64,000 nt of DNA from Patescibacteria group bacterium UBA661 (lineage in GTDB: Bacteria; Patescibacteriota; Minisyncoccia; Phycocordibacterales; UBA918). The notes under the pieces are model-generated. The model was given only the letters and a program-made list of their open reading frames with translations, did not search any database and had not been told where the DNA came from. The position numbers and the translations under genes are program-made. Below are positions 14,981-23,381 of the stretch, piece by piece (positions within the stretch are counted from its first letter, which is position 1; each line of letters opens with the position of its first letter). The stretch covers positions 1-64,000 of the forward strand of contig DBNX01000014.1 in NCBI GenBank assembly GCA_002299465.1, read 5' to 3'.

Positions 14981-17572
14981 ATGAAATTTACCCTTAAAGA
15001 TTACCAAGACGAAGCAGTGAAGGAAGTTCTTGAACGTCTCAAGAAGGCGCGCAAGCGTTGGCATGATGACGGAGACAAGCATGCGTTTTCTTTGACTGCA
15101 TCTACTGGTGCAGGTAAAACAGTGATGGCAGCAGCTGTGTTTGAGTCATTATTTTTCGGTAATGATGACTATGAATTTGAGCCAGACCCATCAGCTGTGG
15201 TGATTTGGTTTAGTGATGACCCTTCGCTTAACGAACAGTCACGCTGGCGTTTGCAAGAAGCGTCAGACAAACTAACCGTATCTGACTTGGTAACTGTTGG
15301 TAACTCCTTTGCCGCAGATAAGTTTCAAGCAGGGAAGGTGTACTTTTTAAATACGCAAAAGTTGTCAAAGAATAGCTTATTGGTCCGTGGACATGATCCA
15401 AATGATCCAGCGCTAGAAACAAGTCGTGGACAGATGACAATCATGCCTGACATGCGACAGCACACTATCTGGGATGTTATTCGCAATACAATTGAAGATC
15501 CAGATCTGACACTGTACCTAGTCCTGGACGAAGCCCATAGAGGAATGAAGGAAGGAGGAAAGACAAATGGAGACGGAAAGCCAACGATTGTAAAGCAGTT
15601 GATTAATGGCACCGGTAATGTTCCAGGTATCCCAGTTGTGTGGGGTATTTCAGCAACTGTTCAGCGCTTTAATGATGCTGTAGCAGGGATGCAGGGTAGA
15701 AGTACGCTACCCCATGTAGAAGTTGATACAAAGAAGGTGCAAGAGTCAGGATTGCTCAAAGACACCATTAACCTTGATGTTCCTGATGAGACAGGCGATT
15801 TTTCTACAGTTCTGTTACGTCGTGGTACAGCAAAGCTACGAGACATTTCAAATGCATGGCAAGAGTACAGCGCGCAGCAAGATGACGCAGATACCGTGTT
15901 GCCACTTATGGTGTTGCAGGTCCCTAACTCTCCAGATCATAATGAAATTGGTACATGGCTCGACACGATCTTTAAGGAATGGCCAGAGTTGCCGATTGAT
16001 TCAGTCGCTAATGTATTTGGAGAGCACAAGACTGAGGAATTTGGCGGCTATTCGGTCCCGTATATTTCACCAGAGCGTGTACAGGAGTCAGACTGGGTCC
16101 GTATACTCATCGCTAAAGATGCTATTAGTACTGGTTGGGATTGCCCACGTGCAGAAGTAATGGTGTCATTCAGGCGCGCTACAGACAAGACACATATCAC
16201 ACAGTTGCTTGGGCGAATGGTCCGGACTCCATTGGCTCGTCGCATTCCTGGTAACGATCGTTTAAACGCGGTGGATTGTTTACTTCCACAATTTGATAAG
16301 AAGTCAGTCGAGGCGGTAGTTACTCAGCTTATGACAGGGGAGGGTGGTGAAGAGATACCAGAACGACGTATCCTCATCAATCCTAAAGAAATGCTACCGA
16401 ATCCTGCTGTGCCAAAAGAGGTCTGGGATGTGTTTGCTACGCTACCATCACAAACTCTGCCTAAACGCCAAACGCGGCCAATTAAACGCCTTACAGCACT
16501 CGCTCATGAACTAGCCGTGGATGGATTGGTTAGAGACGCAGGAAAGAAGGCACACGCTGAAATGCATAAGGTGCTCGATAAAGCGCGAACGAAATTTGCT
16601 GCACAGATTAAAGATGCGAAGAAGTCTGTCTTGACGGTAGAGGGTAAGACAGTGCGAGCAGATGTCGAAACTAAAGGAATGACATTTGATGATTTTGTTG
16701 AGTCAGCTGACATACTTGTGATTGAAGATGCGTACCGTTCTGCTGCTCGTGTGCTTAGTCCTGATCTTGCGACTAGTTACAGTGAATATTTGGCCGGCAA
16801 GTTAACTACAATTGATGACGAGGAAGAAAAACTGATTGAATCTCATACTGTAGTTGCGTCGCTTGGTCTTGTTTCAAATATTAAAGATGAACTTGAGGCT
16901 GCGGCAGGTGTCCTAACTAATAAGTGGCTACAAGAACATAAGGCAGCAATCAAAAAACTTTCTGATGAACGGCAAGAGGTGTATCGTCAAATTCGTGAAA
17001 TGAGCGCAGAGCCTCTGGATGTAGATCTGGCGGTGCCTAAATCATGGCTGCAAATGACAACAGTACGAAAGCCAAATGGTAAGGAAGAAAAATTGCCGCA
17101 CTTTGCAAAGCACTTACTTTGTGATGAAGAAGGGAGTTTTCCATTTGACTGTAACTCGTGGGAGGAGAAGGTGTTGGAAATTGAACTCAAGAAACCGTCA
17201 CTTGTTGGCTGGTATCGCAACCCTTCACGACCAAGTCAGGACTCTCTCGGTATCACTTACGAAGACGCTGGCGAGACAATGCTTTTACGACCAGACTTCA
17301 TTTTCTTCCATAAACAACCAAACGGTAAGATTGTGGCCGATATCGTTGATCCGCATGGGACTCAGTTTGCTGACGCGTTGCCGAAGATAAAAGGAGCAGC
17401 TGATTATGTGAAGGATAACCCTGGTCTCTATCGACGTGTTTTGGTGTGTGCTGAGGTCGATGGAAAGTTACTGTCACTTGATTTGGCTGATGCTAAAACA
17501 CGTCAGGCAATAGATAAAATGGGCTCAATTAATGAGGTGTATAAGAGTGCGTTTATTAATGACTACAAATAA
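14981..17572 (+). CDS. res: Type III restriction enzyme Res subunit (helicase-nuclease)
   Basis: This 863-residue partner of Mod is a superfamily 2 ATPase with Walker A STGAGKT (41-47), Walker B DEAH (183-186) and motif VI QLLGRMVR (408-415). A C-terminal nuclease-like part has RPDFIFF near 769-775 and DIVDPHG near 786-792, in the place of the PD-(D/E)XK site of Res proteins. It would use ATP to communicate between two unmethylated sites and cut near one of them. It is intact with no frameshift, and its neighbours lie 2-3 bp away, so Mod, Res and the small nuclease form one operon. Confidence 0.88.
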   Translation: MKFTLKDYQDEAVKEVLERLKKARKRWHDDGDKHAFSLTASTGAGKTVMAAAVFESLFFGNDDYEFEPDPSAVVIWFSDDPSLNEQSRWRLQEASDKLTVSDLVTVGNSFAADKFQAGKVYFLNTQKLSKNSLLVRGHDPNDPALETSRGQMTIMPDMRQHTIWDVIRNTIEDPDLTLYLVLDEAHRGMKEGGKTNGDGKPTIVKQLINGTGNVPGIPVVWGISATVQRFNDAVAGMQGRSTLPHVEVDTKKVQESGLLKDTINLDVPDETGDFSTVLLRRGTAKLRDISNAWQEYSAQQDDADTVLPLMVLQVPNSPDHNEIGTWLDTIFKEWPELPIDSVANVFGEHKTEEFGGYSVPYISPERVQESDWVRILIAKDAISTGWDCPRAEVMVSFRRATDKTHITQLLGRMVRTPLARRIPGNDRLNAVDCLLPQFDKKSVEAVVTQLMTGEGGEEIPERRILINPKEMLPNPAVPKEVWDVFATLPSQTLPKRQTRPIKRLTALAHELAVDGLVRDAGKKAHAEMHKVLDKARTKFAAQIKDAKKSVLTVEGKTVRADVETKGMTFDDFVESADILVIEDAYRSAARVLSPDLATSYSEYLAGKLTTIDDEEEKLIESHTVVASLGLVSNIKDELEAAAGVLTNKWLQEHKAAIKKLSDERQEVYRQIREMSAEPLDVDLAVPKSWLQMTTVRKPNGKEEKLPHFAKHLLCDEEGSFPFDCNSWEEKVLEIELKKPSLVGWYRNPSRPSQDSLGITYEDAGETMLLRPDFIFFHKQPNGKIVADIVDPHGTQFADALPKIKGAADYVKDNPGLYRRVLVCAEVDGKLLSLDLADAKTRQAIDKMGSINEVYKSAFINDYK

Positions 17573-17574
17573 AC

Positions 17575-18078
17575 ATGACGTCCCTCTCTAAACATCACGT
17601 TGCCCTTGCTGGAGAATTTGCAGTTTTATCACAACTTGCATTGCATGGCTTTGACGCCAACATGACGCTAGGTAACACTAAGAGCGTTGACATACTTATT
17701 TCAAACCCTCGTACGGGAAAGATGAGCCGTCTGGAGGTAAAAACCCATTCCAACAATAAAGAATATACGAATAAGCAATGTGGTCGCGTGGCTGGTCAGT
17801 GGCGTATGGCAGATAAACATGAACAGATCCGTGACAAAAATCTTTTCTACTGCTTTGTTTCAATTGCTCACGACAATGGTGGTTTTAAATTTTACGTTGT
17901 ACCAAGTAAGGTGGTTGCAGATTTTGTCACTACTTCACACCAAAACTGGTTGAACGGAAAAGATGGACGCAGAGACACACCAATGAGACTCTTTCAACTC
18001 GGCCTCGATCGCACCGGCTACCCAGTCAAAATACCACAAGCAGATGATTACCGAAATCGCTGGAATTTGCTTGAATAG
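17575..18078 (+). CDS. PD-(D/E)XK nuclease-like protein of the R-M operon
   Basis: This 167-residue protein begins with a helix carrying E14 (ALAGEFAVLSQL). It continues into SVDILIS (D39) and RLEVKTH (E54, K56), the E...D...ExK pattern of PD-(D/E)XK enzymes such as archaeal resolvase-like and intron-linked endonucleases. It starts 2 bp after Res and belongs to the same transcript. It might assist cleavage or protect the system, but type III systems do not normally need a third protein. A strong promoter for a noncoding RNA begins 7 bp after its stop. Confidence 0.68.
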   Translation: MTSLSKHHVALAGEFAVLSQLALHGFDANMTLGNTKSVDILISNPRTGKMSRLEVKTHSNNKEYTNKQCGRVAGQWRMADKHEQIRDKNLFYCFVSIAHDNGGFKFYVVPSKVVADFVTTSHQNWLNGKDGRRDTPMRLFQLGLDRTGYPVKIPQADDYRNRWNLLE

Positions 18079-18085
18079 CGCATTC

Positions 18086-18113
18086 TTGACCATAATTACT
18101 GGTGTTTTATAAT
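18086..18113 (+). promoter_or_regulatory. Near-consensus sigma-70 promoter for a noncoding RNA
   Basis: TTGACC (18086-18091), a 16-bp spacer and a perfect TATAAT (18108-18113) predict a start near 18119 in the run GGGG. No ORF follows for 690 bp, so the product should be an untranslated RNA. Confidence 0.75.
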
Positions 18114-18118
18114 AGTGG

Positions 18119-18475
18119 GGTCATTTAGCTTCGGCTGAATGACACTTTAACCCTCGGGTGTCTAACGAGCCTATTATGGTAGAAATACTTATAGAAAAAC
18201 TCGCGACACCTTCCTCACTCAACTAGCCAAACGGCGGTGCTGTATGAACATGGTAGTCCTACAGTAGCAAAGGGAATCTAGTTGCTCAGATCGAGGGTCG
18301 CAATCTTTTGCAGTTACTGAGTCACAGGTCGTTACAGGCGTAGACCTGCTACCCGCGCCCCCGCAAAGGGACAACGGCAGTATTCGTACATACCAATGCG
18401 ATGCGTCTGTTGTTGAGGAGTGACTCCTTAACGCACAAACCCCCACTATTTGCGTAGTGGGGGCTAGTGTTTATA
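18119..18475 (+). ncRNA. Candidate promoter-driven structured RNA of about 350 nt, family not recognised
   Basis: The predicted RNA begins just after the promoter at 18086-18113 and is densely structured. TCATTTAGC-TTCG-GCTGAATGA (18121-18142) is a 9-bp stem with a UUCG loop. GACAC/GTGTC (18141-18145 with 18158-18162) is a mutually exclusive neighbour. CAACTAG (18220-18226) pairs with CTAGTTG (18278-18284) around an inner GCTGTA/TACAGT helix (18239-18244 with 18260-18265). CAGGTC/GACCTG (18325-18330 with 18343-18348) and TTGAGGA/TCCTTAA (18413-18419 with 18425-18431) follow. A terminator-like hairpin closes it. It lacks the hallmark sequences of tmRNA, RNase P RNA and SRP RNA. It sits at the edge of the restriction operon inside the mobile element. 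Confidence 0.62.
18440..18463 (+). terminator. Terminator-like hairpin of the structured RNA
   Basis: CCCCCACTA (18440-18448) pairs perfectly with TAGTGGGGG (18455-18463) across TTTGCG. The tail CTAGTGTTTATAC has only a weak T-tract. Confidence 0.6.
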
Positions 18476-18809
18476 CTGAACGACACTTATCTTTTGCATA
18501 TTCATTATATCAGCGTAAAAAAATCTGTAACTACTTTTGCACAGTCACTATTTATCGAGTAAATGGCGCAGTGTAGGACAGGACTGATACGTCACCCAAA
18601 ATTTCATTAAATACTCTCTAAACTGGTTCGGTAAATCACCCCTATAGTCCACCAGGTCAGATTTGCCGAAAAATTACCTAGGGGAAAGAAGGCTTATCCT
18701 CAGTGTGGATTGCTCCTCAGATCAGACTGGCGGTAAATTTTGGCGGAGGATCATTTTCACACTGCAATATAGATGTGAGTCTGATGTTTTTGTTGTACAA
18801 TAAACTTCT
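18476..18809. other. Noncoding region, possible right end of the element
   Basis: No solid gene is present in these 334 bases. On the reverse strand a short stretch ending at TAG 18548-18550 reads GDLPNQFREYLMKFWVTYQS in protein-like fashion but lacks a good start, so it may be a gene remnant. A TACAAT box at 18795-18800 probably serves the gene at 18810. The element's right junction may lie here, but I found no convincing copy of the tRNA-Ala end. Confidence 0.4.
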
Positions 18810-19220
18810 ATGACAGATAAAAAAGTCACGATCATTGCTATTATCATTGGAGTAATAATTGGGATGGGTTTAGTTTATAAGATAAAAGTCGTCGACACAC
18901 TTAGTCAGCTTCAAGTGGTTGCGGAAAAGATTAAAACCAACACGTCTTTGGCAGCGACGCGGGTTGAGGATTGTCGTTCACTGCCGATGGGGGAAGCGCC
19001 TTGCGGTGGTCCGTCTTTCTATCATGTTTACTCTACCGTTGGTAGCAATGTGGAACTTTTAGAAGAGTTAGCAAGTGAATATCAGCGCTTAGAGAAGCGC
19101 CTAAATTACGAGGAAGGAGCTGGTGGGATTTGTGTAATTACTCCTGAACCAACCCTGGTAATAGTAGATGGTAATTGTGCGGCTCTTGATCCTCGCTCAC
19201 CACATATGCGGGGCCTGTAA
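18810..19220 (+). CDS. Membrane-anchored conserved protein
   Basis: This 136-residue protein has an N-terminal membrane anchor (about 6-24) and an exported domain with six cysteines. Residues about 55-72 (CRSLPMGEAPCGGPSFYH), then a YSTVGSN segment and a helical LEELASEYQRLEKRLN stretch match a pattern I know from small uncharacterised exported bacterial proteins. Pairs such as C55-C65 and C110-C120 may be disulfides. There is no catalytic motif. A TACAAT -10 box lies about 10 bp before the start, so the leader is very short. Confidence 0.6.
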   Translation: MTDKKVTIIAIIIGVIIGMGLVYKIKVVDTLSQLQVVAEKIKTNTSLAATRVEDCRSLPMGEAPCGGPSFYHVYSTVGSNVELLEELASEYQRLEKRLNYEEGAGGICVITPEPTLVIVDGNCAALDPRSPHMRGL

Positions 19221-19249
19221 GGATTAAGTGGTTACTTTATAATGCTTAA

Positions 19250-19612
19250 ATGACGCAAAAATCAATTCTTAGCGGCACTACTCATCGTTTACCGAGCGAT
19301 ATGCAAAAGGTGTTTTTGGCTGATGCGGACAGTTTAGAGGCATGGAATAGCTTAACGCCACTAGCTCGTAATGAGTGGATTTGCTGGGTAACGATTGTAA
19401 AAAAAGCGGAGACTCGCCAAGAGCACTTAATCCGATTGGGTGAGGATTTACGAAAAGGGAAGCGACGACCGTGTTGTTGGCCGGGTTGCCCGCACCACAA
19501 TCCCAAGGCAGGTAAGTGGCTGCCAAATAGTGCCATCAAAAGAGCGCGTCCAAAATCACAGAGTCGTAACAGTCTAAAATCCACAAAAGTCACAGTGGTT
19601 AGAAAAAAATAA
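19250..19612 (+). CDS. YdeI/OmpD-associated-like protein
   Basis: This 120-residue basic protein has the helical core LTPLARNEWICWVTIVKKAE followed by TRQEHLIRLGEDL (about 36-70). It corresponds to the YdeI/OmpD-associated family (W..L.P..R..W..WI..AKK.ETR..RI). Members have been linked to bacteriocin or peptide resistance in enterobacteria, but the biochemical role is poorly known. The tail is rich in Lys/Arg and includes CCWPGCPHH, which may bind metal and is unusual for the family. It lies 29 bp after the preceding gene. Confidence 0.6.
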   Translation: MTQKSILSGTTHRLPSDMQKVFLADADSLEAWNSLTPLARNEWICWVTIVKKAETRQEHLIRLGEDLRKGKRRPCCWPGCPHHNPKAGKWLPNSAIKRARPKSQSRNSLKSTKVTVVRKK

Positions 19613-19646
19613 CTGCCGAAGCGTTGCTTGGTTTTAATACTTCAGA

Positions 19647-21524
19647 TTAATTGGTCTGGCGCATCGTCGTCTTGATGTCAAAGCGTGGATTAACTTTTTT
19701 ACCGGGATTAAAAATATCATCAGGATCACAAATGTGTTCCGTTTGTTTGAATAATTCCAGAATGTGTTTACTAAACAATTTAGACAAATGTGGGGTACGG
19801 ATTATACCATCATTGTGTTCGCCGCAGATGTTGCCTTTGTATTTAATAGCGGTGTTATAGAATTTTTCAGCCATTTTTTCAACCAGAATAGGGGTAATTT
19901 TTTGTGTAAAATCAAGTAGTGGGTAAAAGTGAAAATGCCCATTACCGCCATGACCATGCACCGCGGCGACGACATTGAACTCTTTAAACAAACGCTTCAC
20001 TTCCAGGAAAAACTTGGAAAGATTTTCCGGCGGTACGGTCATATCTTCGAGGAAAGCGGCGGGGCGGCGCCTGGGATCCTGAAACTTAGAGAGGGTAAAG
20101 CTAGCTCGGCGAACTTGCCAAAGCATCTCTTTTTCGTGTTTATTGTTAACCACGCGCGCTCGTGTCTTGGCGGTACTGATGTCTTTGATGATAGAAGTTA
20201 CCTCGTGTTCAGCCAGAGTTTCTTCGTCCAGAGTGATCAGAAAAGTAAACTCCGGAGTCTGGCGACCGTAGCGAATGTGATACGTCGCATACATAGAGAG
20301 CATTGTCTGGTAGTAGGTTGTGCCGGAGAGGCGTTGCTTGAAGAAAGTAGGATTTTTAAGAGCTAAGTCAAAAGTCAGGGCGTCAAATAATTCAACGTTG
20401 ATAGGATTGTATTTTAACGATTTGACAACCACCGCGGCGGCATCTTGCAAGTCAAATATCGGCACCACCAAAAGAGTGGTGTTGTGTTGGATGGGTAAGG
20501 CTCGCATCGTGAGTTTGGTGATTATGCCGATAGTGCCTTGACTGCCCGAGATAAGGCGAGTTAAATCGAAAGTCCCTTTGCCACGCTTGAAAGCCACCAC
20601 ACCATCACTCAAAACGTGCCAGAGCGAATAACCGGCTGTATTTTTCGGAGTTTTTGGTTTGGCTTTATTTATTTCACTTTCATTTTTCTCTAGGAGAGCA
20701 AAAATCTCGCGCGCTATATTTGCGTAAGCATGTTTGTGTTTAACCAAGGCTTTGAATTCTTTGTAGGTGAGGGGTTTGATGGTGTAAGTATTGCCGTCAT
20801 AAAGCACTACCGAGAGCGACTCCACCCAATCAGCACAGTGACCGTAACGTAGAGAATCCGGTCCGGCGGCATTATTAGCCACTGAACCACCAATTGTGCA
20901 AATGTCTTTTGAGGAAGTGTAGGGCGGTAAATAAGCATCATAACGTTTGAGCTTTTTCTCGACATCGCGCCACATGGCGCCTGGCTCACAGGTGAAAGTG
21001 ATTTTGTCAGACTTTACCACCACTTCTCCGATGCTGTTTAAGTGAGTGCAAACATCAATCACAATTGAATCCGTGAGTGAGCCGCCCGACAATCCAGTAC
21101 CAGCCGCCCGGGTGGTAAGTGATAATGAGCTAAAACGTTTTGTCTCGCGGGCAATGACTTGCGTGGCGATTTCTACATCGGCAGCGTTCTTTGGCTGAAT
21201 AACAATTTGTGGGCAGATAGAAAAAATACTTTCATCGGTGCTGTATTTTTCTAGGACTTTTTTATCAGTAGAGATGCCGCCGCGGAAACCAGCTTCGCGA
21301 AGGATTTTTTCAATGAGGAGATGACCTAGGGGGTTGCGTTTAATAATTGGTAACAGAGCAGATTTGGTGGTAGCAACCTTAGAGTGTGGTTGGTGTGTTG
21401 TGCAAGTGGCGTGGACTGGCTTAGTGGCTTTTGTGCTTTTAGGTTTAGACACTCGCCGCGGGCGAAGGGGAGTGTTTGTGTCGTTAGTGCTGATTGAAAC
21501 AACTGCAGAAGAACCATCGTTCAT
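19647..21524 (-). CDS. FAD-linked D-lactate/2-hydroxyacid dehydrogenase (GlcD/Dld type)
   Basis: This 625-residue flavoprotein belongs to the FAD-binding PCMH oxidoreductases. The FAD domain shows RAAGTGLSGGSL and, further on, CTIGGSVANNAAGPDSLRYG, the standard pyrophosphate-binding segments. The C-terminal cap ends with CDPDDIFNPGKK as in GlcD and D-lactate dehydrogenases. It would oxidise D-lactate or a similar acid and pass electrons to a carrier. No Fe-S partner is encoded beside it. I start at ATG 21524; the longer ORF to 21584 overlaps the divergent helicase gene and adds an unlikely leader. The first 70 residues (SKPKSTKATKP) form a low-complexity Lys/Thr-rich extension. Confidence 0.82.
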   Translation of the reverse strand: MNDGSSAVVSISTNDTNTPLRPRRVSKPKSTKATKPVHATCTTHQPHSKVATTKSALLPIIKRNPLGHLLIEKILREAGFRGGISTDKKVLEKYSTDESIFSICPQIVIQPKNAADVEIATQVIARETKRFSSLSLTTRAAGTGLSGGSLTDSIVIDVCTHLNSIGEVVVKSDKITFTCEPGAMWRDVEKKLKRYDAYLPPYTSSKDICTIGGSVANNAAGPDSLRYGHCADWVESLSVVLYDGNTYTIKPLTYKEFKALVKHKHAYANIAREIFALLEKNESEINKAKPKTPKNTAGYSLWHVLSDGVVAFKRGKGTFDLTRLISGSQGTIGIITKLTMRALPIQHNTTLLVVPIFDLQDAAAVVVKSLKYNPINVELFDALTFDLALKNPTFFKQRLSGTTYYQTMLSMYATYHIRYGRQTPEFTFLITLDEETLAEHEVTSIIKDISTAKTRARVVNNKHEKEMLWQVRRASFTLSKFQDPRRRPAAFLEDMTVPPENLSKFFLEVKRLFKEFNVVAAVHGHGGNGHFHFYPLLDFTQKITPILVEKMAEKFYNTAIKYKGNICGEHNDGIIRTPHLSKLFSKHILELFKQTEHICDPDDIFNPGKKVNPRFDIKTTMRQTN

Positions 21525-21575
21525 ATTGGTATATTGTAACCTATAAACGAAAAAATATGCTACCCTTATTTCCAC

Positions 21576-23270
21576 ATGACACAAGAAACCGCTTTGGAGA
21601 TTTTGAAAACGGGAGCGAATGTTTTTCTCACAGGTGAACCGGGGGCTGGTAAGACTTATGTCATCAATCAGTACATAGCGTGGCTCGAAGCGGCGGGACT
21701 TAAAGTAGCAGTTACGGCTTCAACTGGTATTGCTGCTACGCACATTGGTGGACTCACCATTCACTCGTGGAGTGGCATCGGTGCCCGAGACACACTTACG
21801 CATTATGACCTCGATCAAATAACAACCAAAGAAAAATTAGTGAAGCGTATCAAAAAGACGCAGGTGTTGGTGATTGATGAGGTGTCGATGCTTGACGGCA
21901 AGTTACTCGATATGGTGGATGTGGTTTGTCGCACCATCCGGGAGTCAAAAGAGGCGTTTGGTGGTATGCAGGTGGTTTGTGTCGGAGATTTTTTTCAATT
22001 ACCGCCAGTGGCACGAGCGGGTGAAGTGTCACGCTATGCTTTTGAGTCACGCGCGTGGGAGAATTTATCCCCCCTAACTTGCTATCTAACCGAACAGCAT
22101 CGCCAAGAAGATGAGTTGCTACTCAGTCTTTTGGGGGCAATCAGACGCGGCGAGATAGAGGAGGAGCACTACACTTTACTCGGAGAACAAGTCGCCATTG
22201 CTTATGCGGACATCGAACCGACTCGTCTGTACACGCACAATGCTGATGTGGATGCCGTTAATTTGGCTAAATTGCGCGAATTATCAGGTGCGGTCCAAAA
22301 CTTCACAATGACTGGGCATGGCAATCGTGTCTATCAAGAATCCTTGACGCGTAATTGTTTGTCGCCAGCCCAATTAGCGTTGAAAGTGGAAGCGATGGTG
22401 ATGTGTACAAAAAATAATTTTGAAGCTGGTTATGTCAACGGTACGCTGGCTAGGGTGGTTGGTTTTGATAATTATGACAAGTACCCGATTATTGAAACAG
22501 CTGACAAAAGACGAATCACAGTGGAGCCGGTTACTTGGGAAGTGGTTGAGCATGGTCGGGTTTTGGCGTCGATTGAACAGGTACCATTGCGTTTGGCTTG
22601 GGCAATTACAGTGCACAAAAGCCAAGGGATGTCACTAGACGCGGCTGAGGTAGATTTGTCGCGAGCGTTTGTTTATGGGCAGGGATACGTGGCGCTGTCG
22701 CGCGTGCGTGCACTGGCTGGTCTTAAAGTGCTGGGTGTTAATCCAAACGCGCTAATGGTCGATTCAAAAATCATCAACCAAGATGTTCGCTTTCGGAGTG
22801 ATTCGGAGGCAGCGGAAGAAACTTTTACAGCTTTAGACCGACAGGAATTGCTTGGTATGCACGAACGTTTTGTGAAAGCCAGTGGTGGTAAACTCCCCAC
22901 GGCTACCGCCACGGCTGAGGCAGTTTCCAGAGTTGGCAAACGTTTGGAGGGAGAGAGTACCTATGAACAAACTTTGCAAGCGTTAAAACAAGCTAAGTCA
23001 TTGGGTGAACTCGCTCAAATGCGTAATTTGGCAGTGACAACAATACTTGGACATCTCGAATATTTAGCAACGGCTGATAAATTAGAAAAAGACCTAATTT
23101 TGCCACTGTTGGCGGATTTTGCTGACAATAAAAAGGCTAAAGCGGCTGTTTACGCCGCCATTGCTACTCATGGGGCAGAAAAATTAAAACCTCTTTATGA
23201 AGCAACCGATGGTAAATATGATTATCTGTTAATACGGCTTTTGCGGGTGGCTTACCAGTTGGGGATATAA
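21576..23270 (+). CDS. PIF1-like DNA helicase
   Basis: This 564-residue superfamily 1B helicase has Walker A GEPGAGKT (20-27), followed by TASTGIAATHIGGLTIHSW, Walker B VLVIDEVSML, GDFFQLPPV and a C-terminal WAITVHKSQGMSLD with GQGYVALSRVR. This is the PIF1/RecD2 motif order, and PIF1 helicases unwind 5'-to-3', including forked and G-rich DNA. The last 100 residues contain an HTH-like segment (LAQMRNLAVTTILGHLEYL) seen as a helicase-associated domain in RecQ-like proteins. Such proteins are common in CPR genomes. It is divergent from the FAD enzyme. Confidence 0.88.
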   Translation: MTQETALEILKTGANVFLTGEPGAGKTYVINQYIAWLEAAGLKVAVTASTGIAATHIGGLTIHSWSGIGARDTLTHYDLDQITTKEKLVKRIKKTQVLVIDEVSMLDGKLLDMVDVVCRTIRESKEAFGGMQVVCVGDFFQLPPVARAGEVSRYAFESRAWENLSPLTCYLTEQHRQEDELLLSLLGAIRRGEIEEEHYTLLGEQVAIAYADIEPTRLYTHNADVDAVNLAKLRELSGAVQNFTMTGHGNRVYQESLTRNCLSPAQLALKVEAMVMCTKNNFEAGYVNGTLARVVGFDNYDKYPIIETADKRRITVEPVTWEVVEHGRVLASIEQVPLRLAWAITVHKSQGMSLDAAEVDLSRAFVYGQGYVALSRVRALAGLKVLGVNPNALMVDSKIINQDVRFRSDSEAAEETFTALDRQELLGMHERFVKASGGKLPTATATAEAVSRVGKRLEGESTYEQTLQALKQAKSLGELAQMRNLAVTTILGHLEYLATADKLEKDLILPLLADFADNKKAKAAVYAAIATHGAEKLKPLYEATDGKYDYLLIRLLRVAYQLGI

Positions 23271-23381
23271 TTCTAGGTGGGTAATTTTTGGGTGTAGACT
23301 ATTAACTAGGGGGCTAGAGATAGTCTTTTTCGTAGTTTAATATTTATTGATTCAATCAAACTAAACACCATAATTTTATTT

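Noticed and set aside
18119..18475. tmRNA or RNase P RNA identity for the structured RNA.
   Set aside because: There is no tRNA-like TTCGA arm or tag ORF, and no GAGGAAAGTC-type P4 block.
18639..18652. Imperfect copy of the tRNA-Ala 3' end (CCCCTATAGTCCAC against CCGCTAAGGTCCAC) as the right att site.
   Set aside because: Eleven of 14 matches is about what one expects by chance somewhere in 17 kb, so it is not evidence of a junction.
18545..18690. Reverse-strand protein-like stretch ending at 18548 (GDLPNQFREYLMKFW).
   Set aside because: It is about 40 residues with no ATG near its beginning and no upstream signal; kept only as a possible remnant in the region note.
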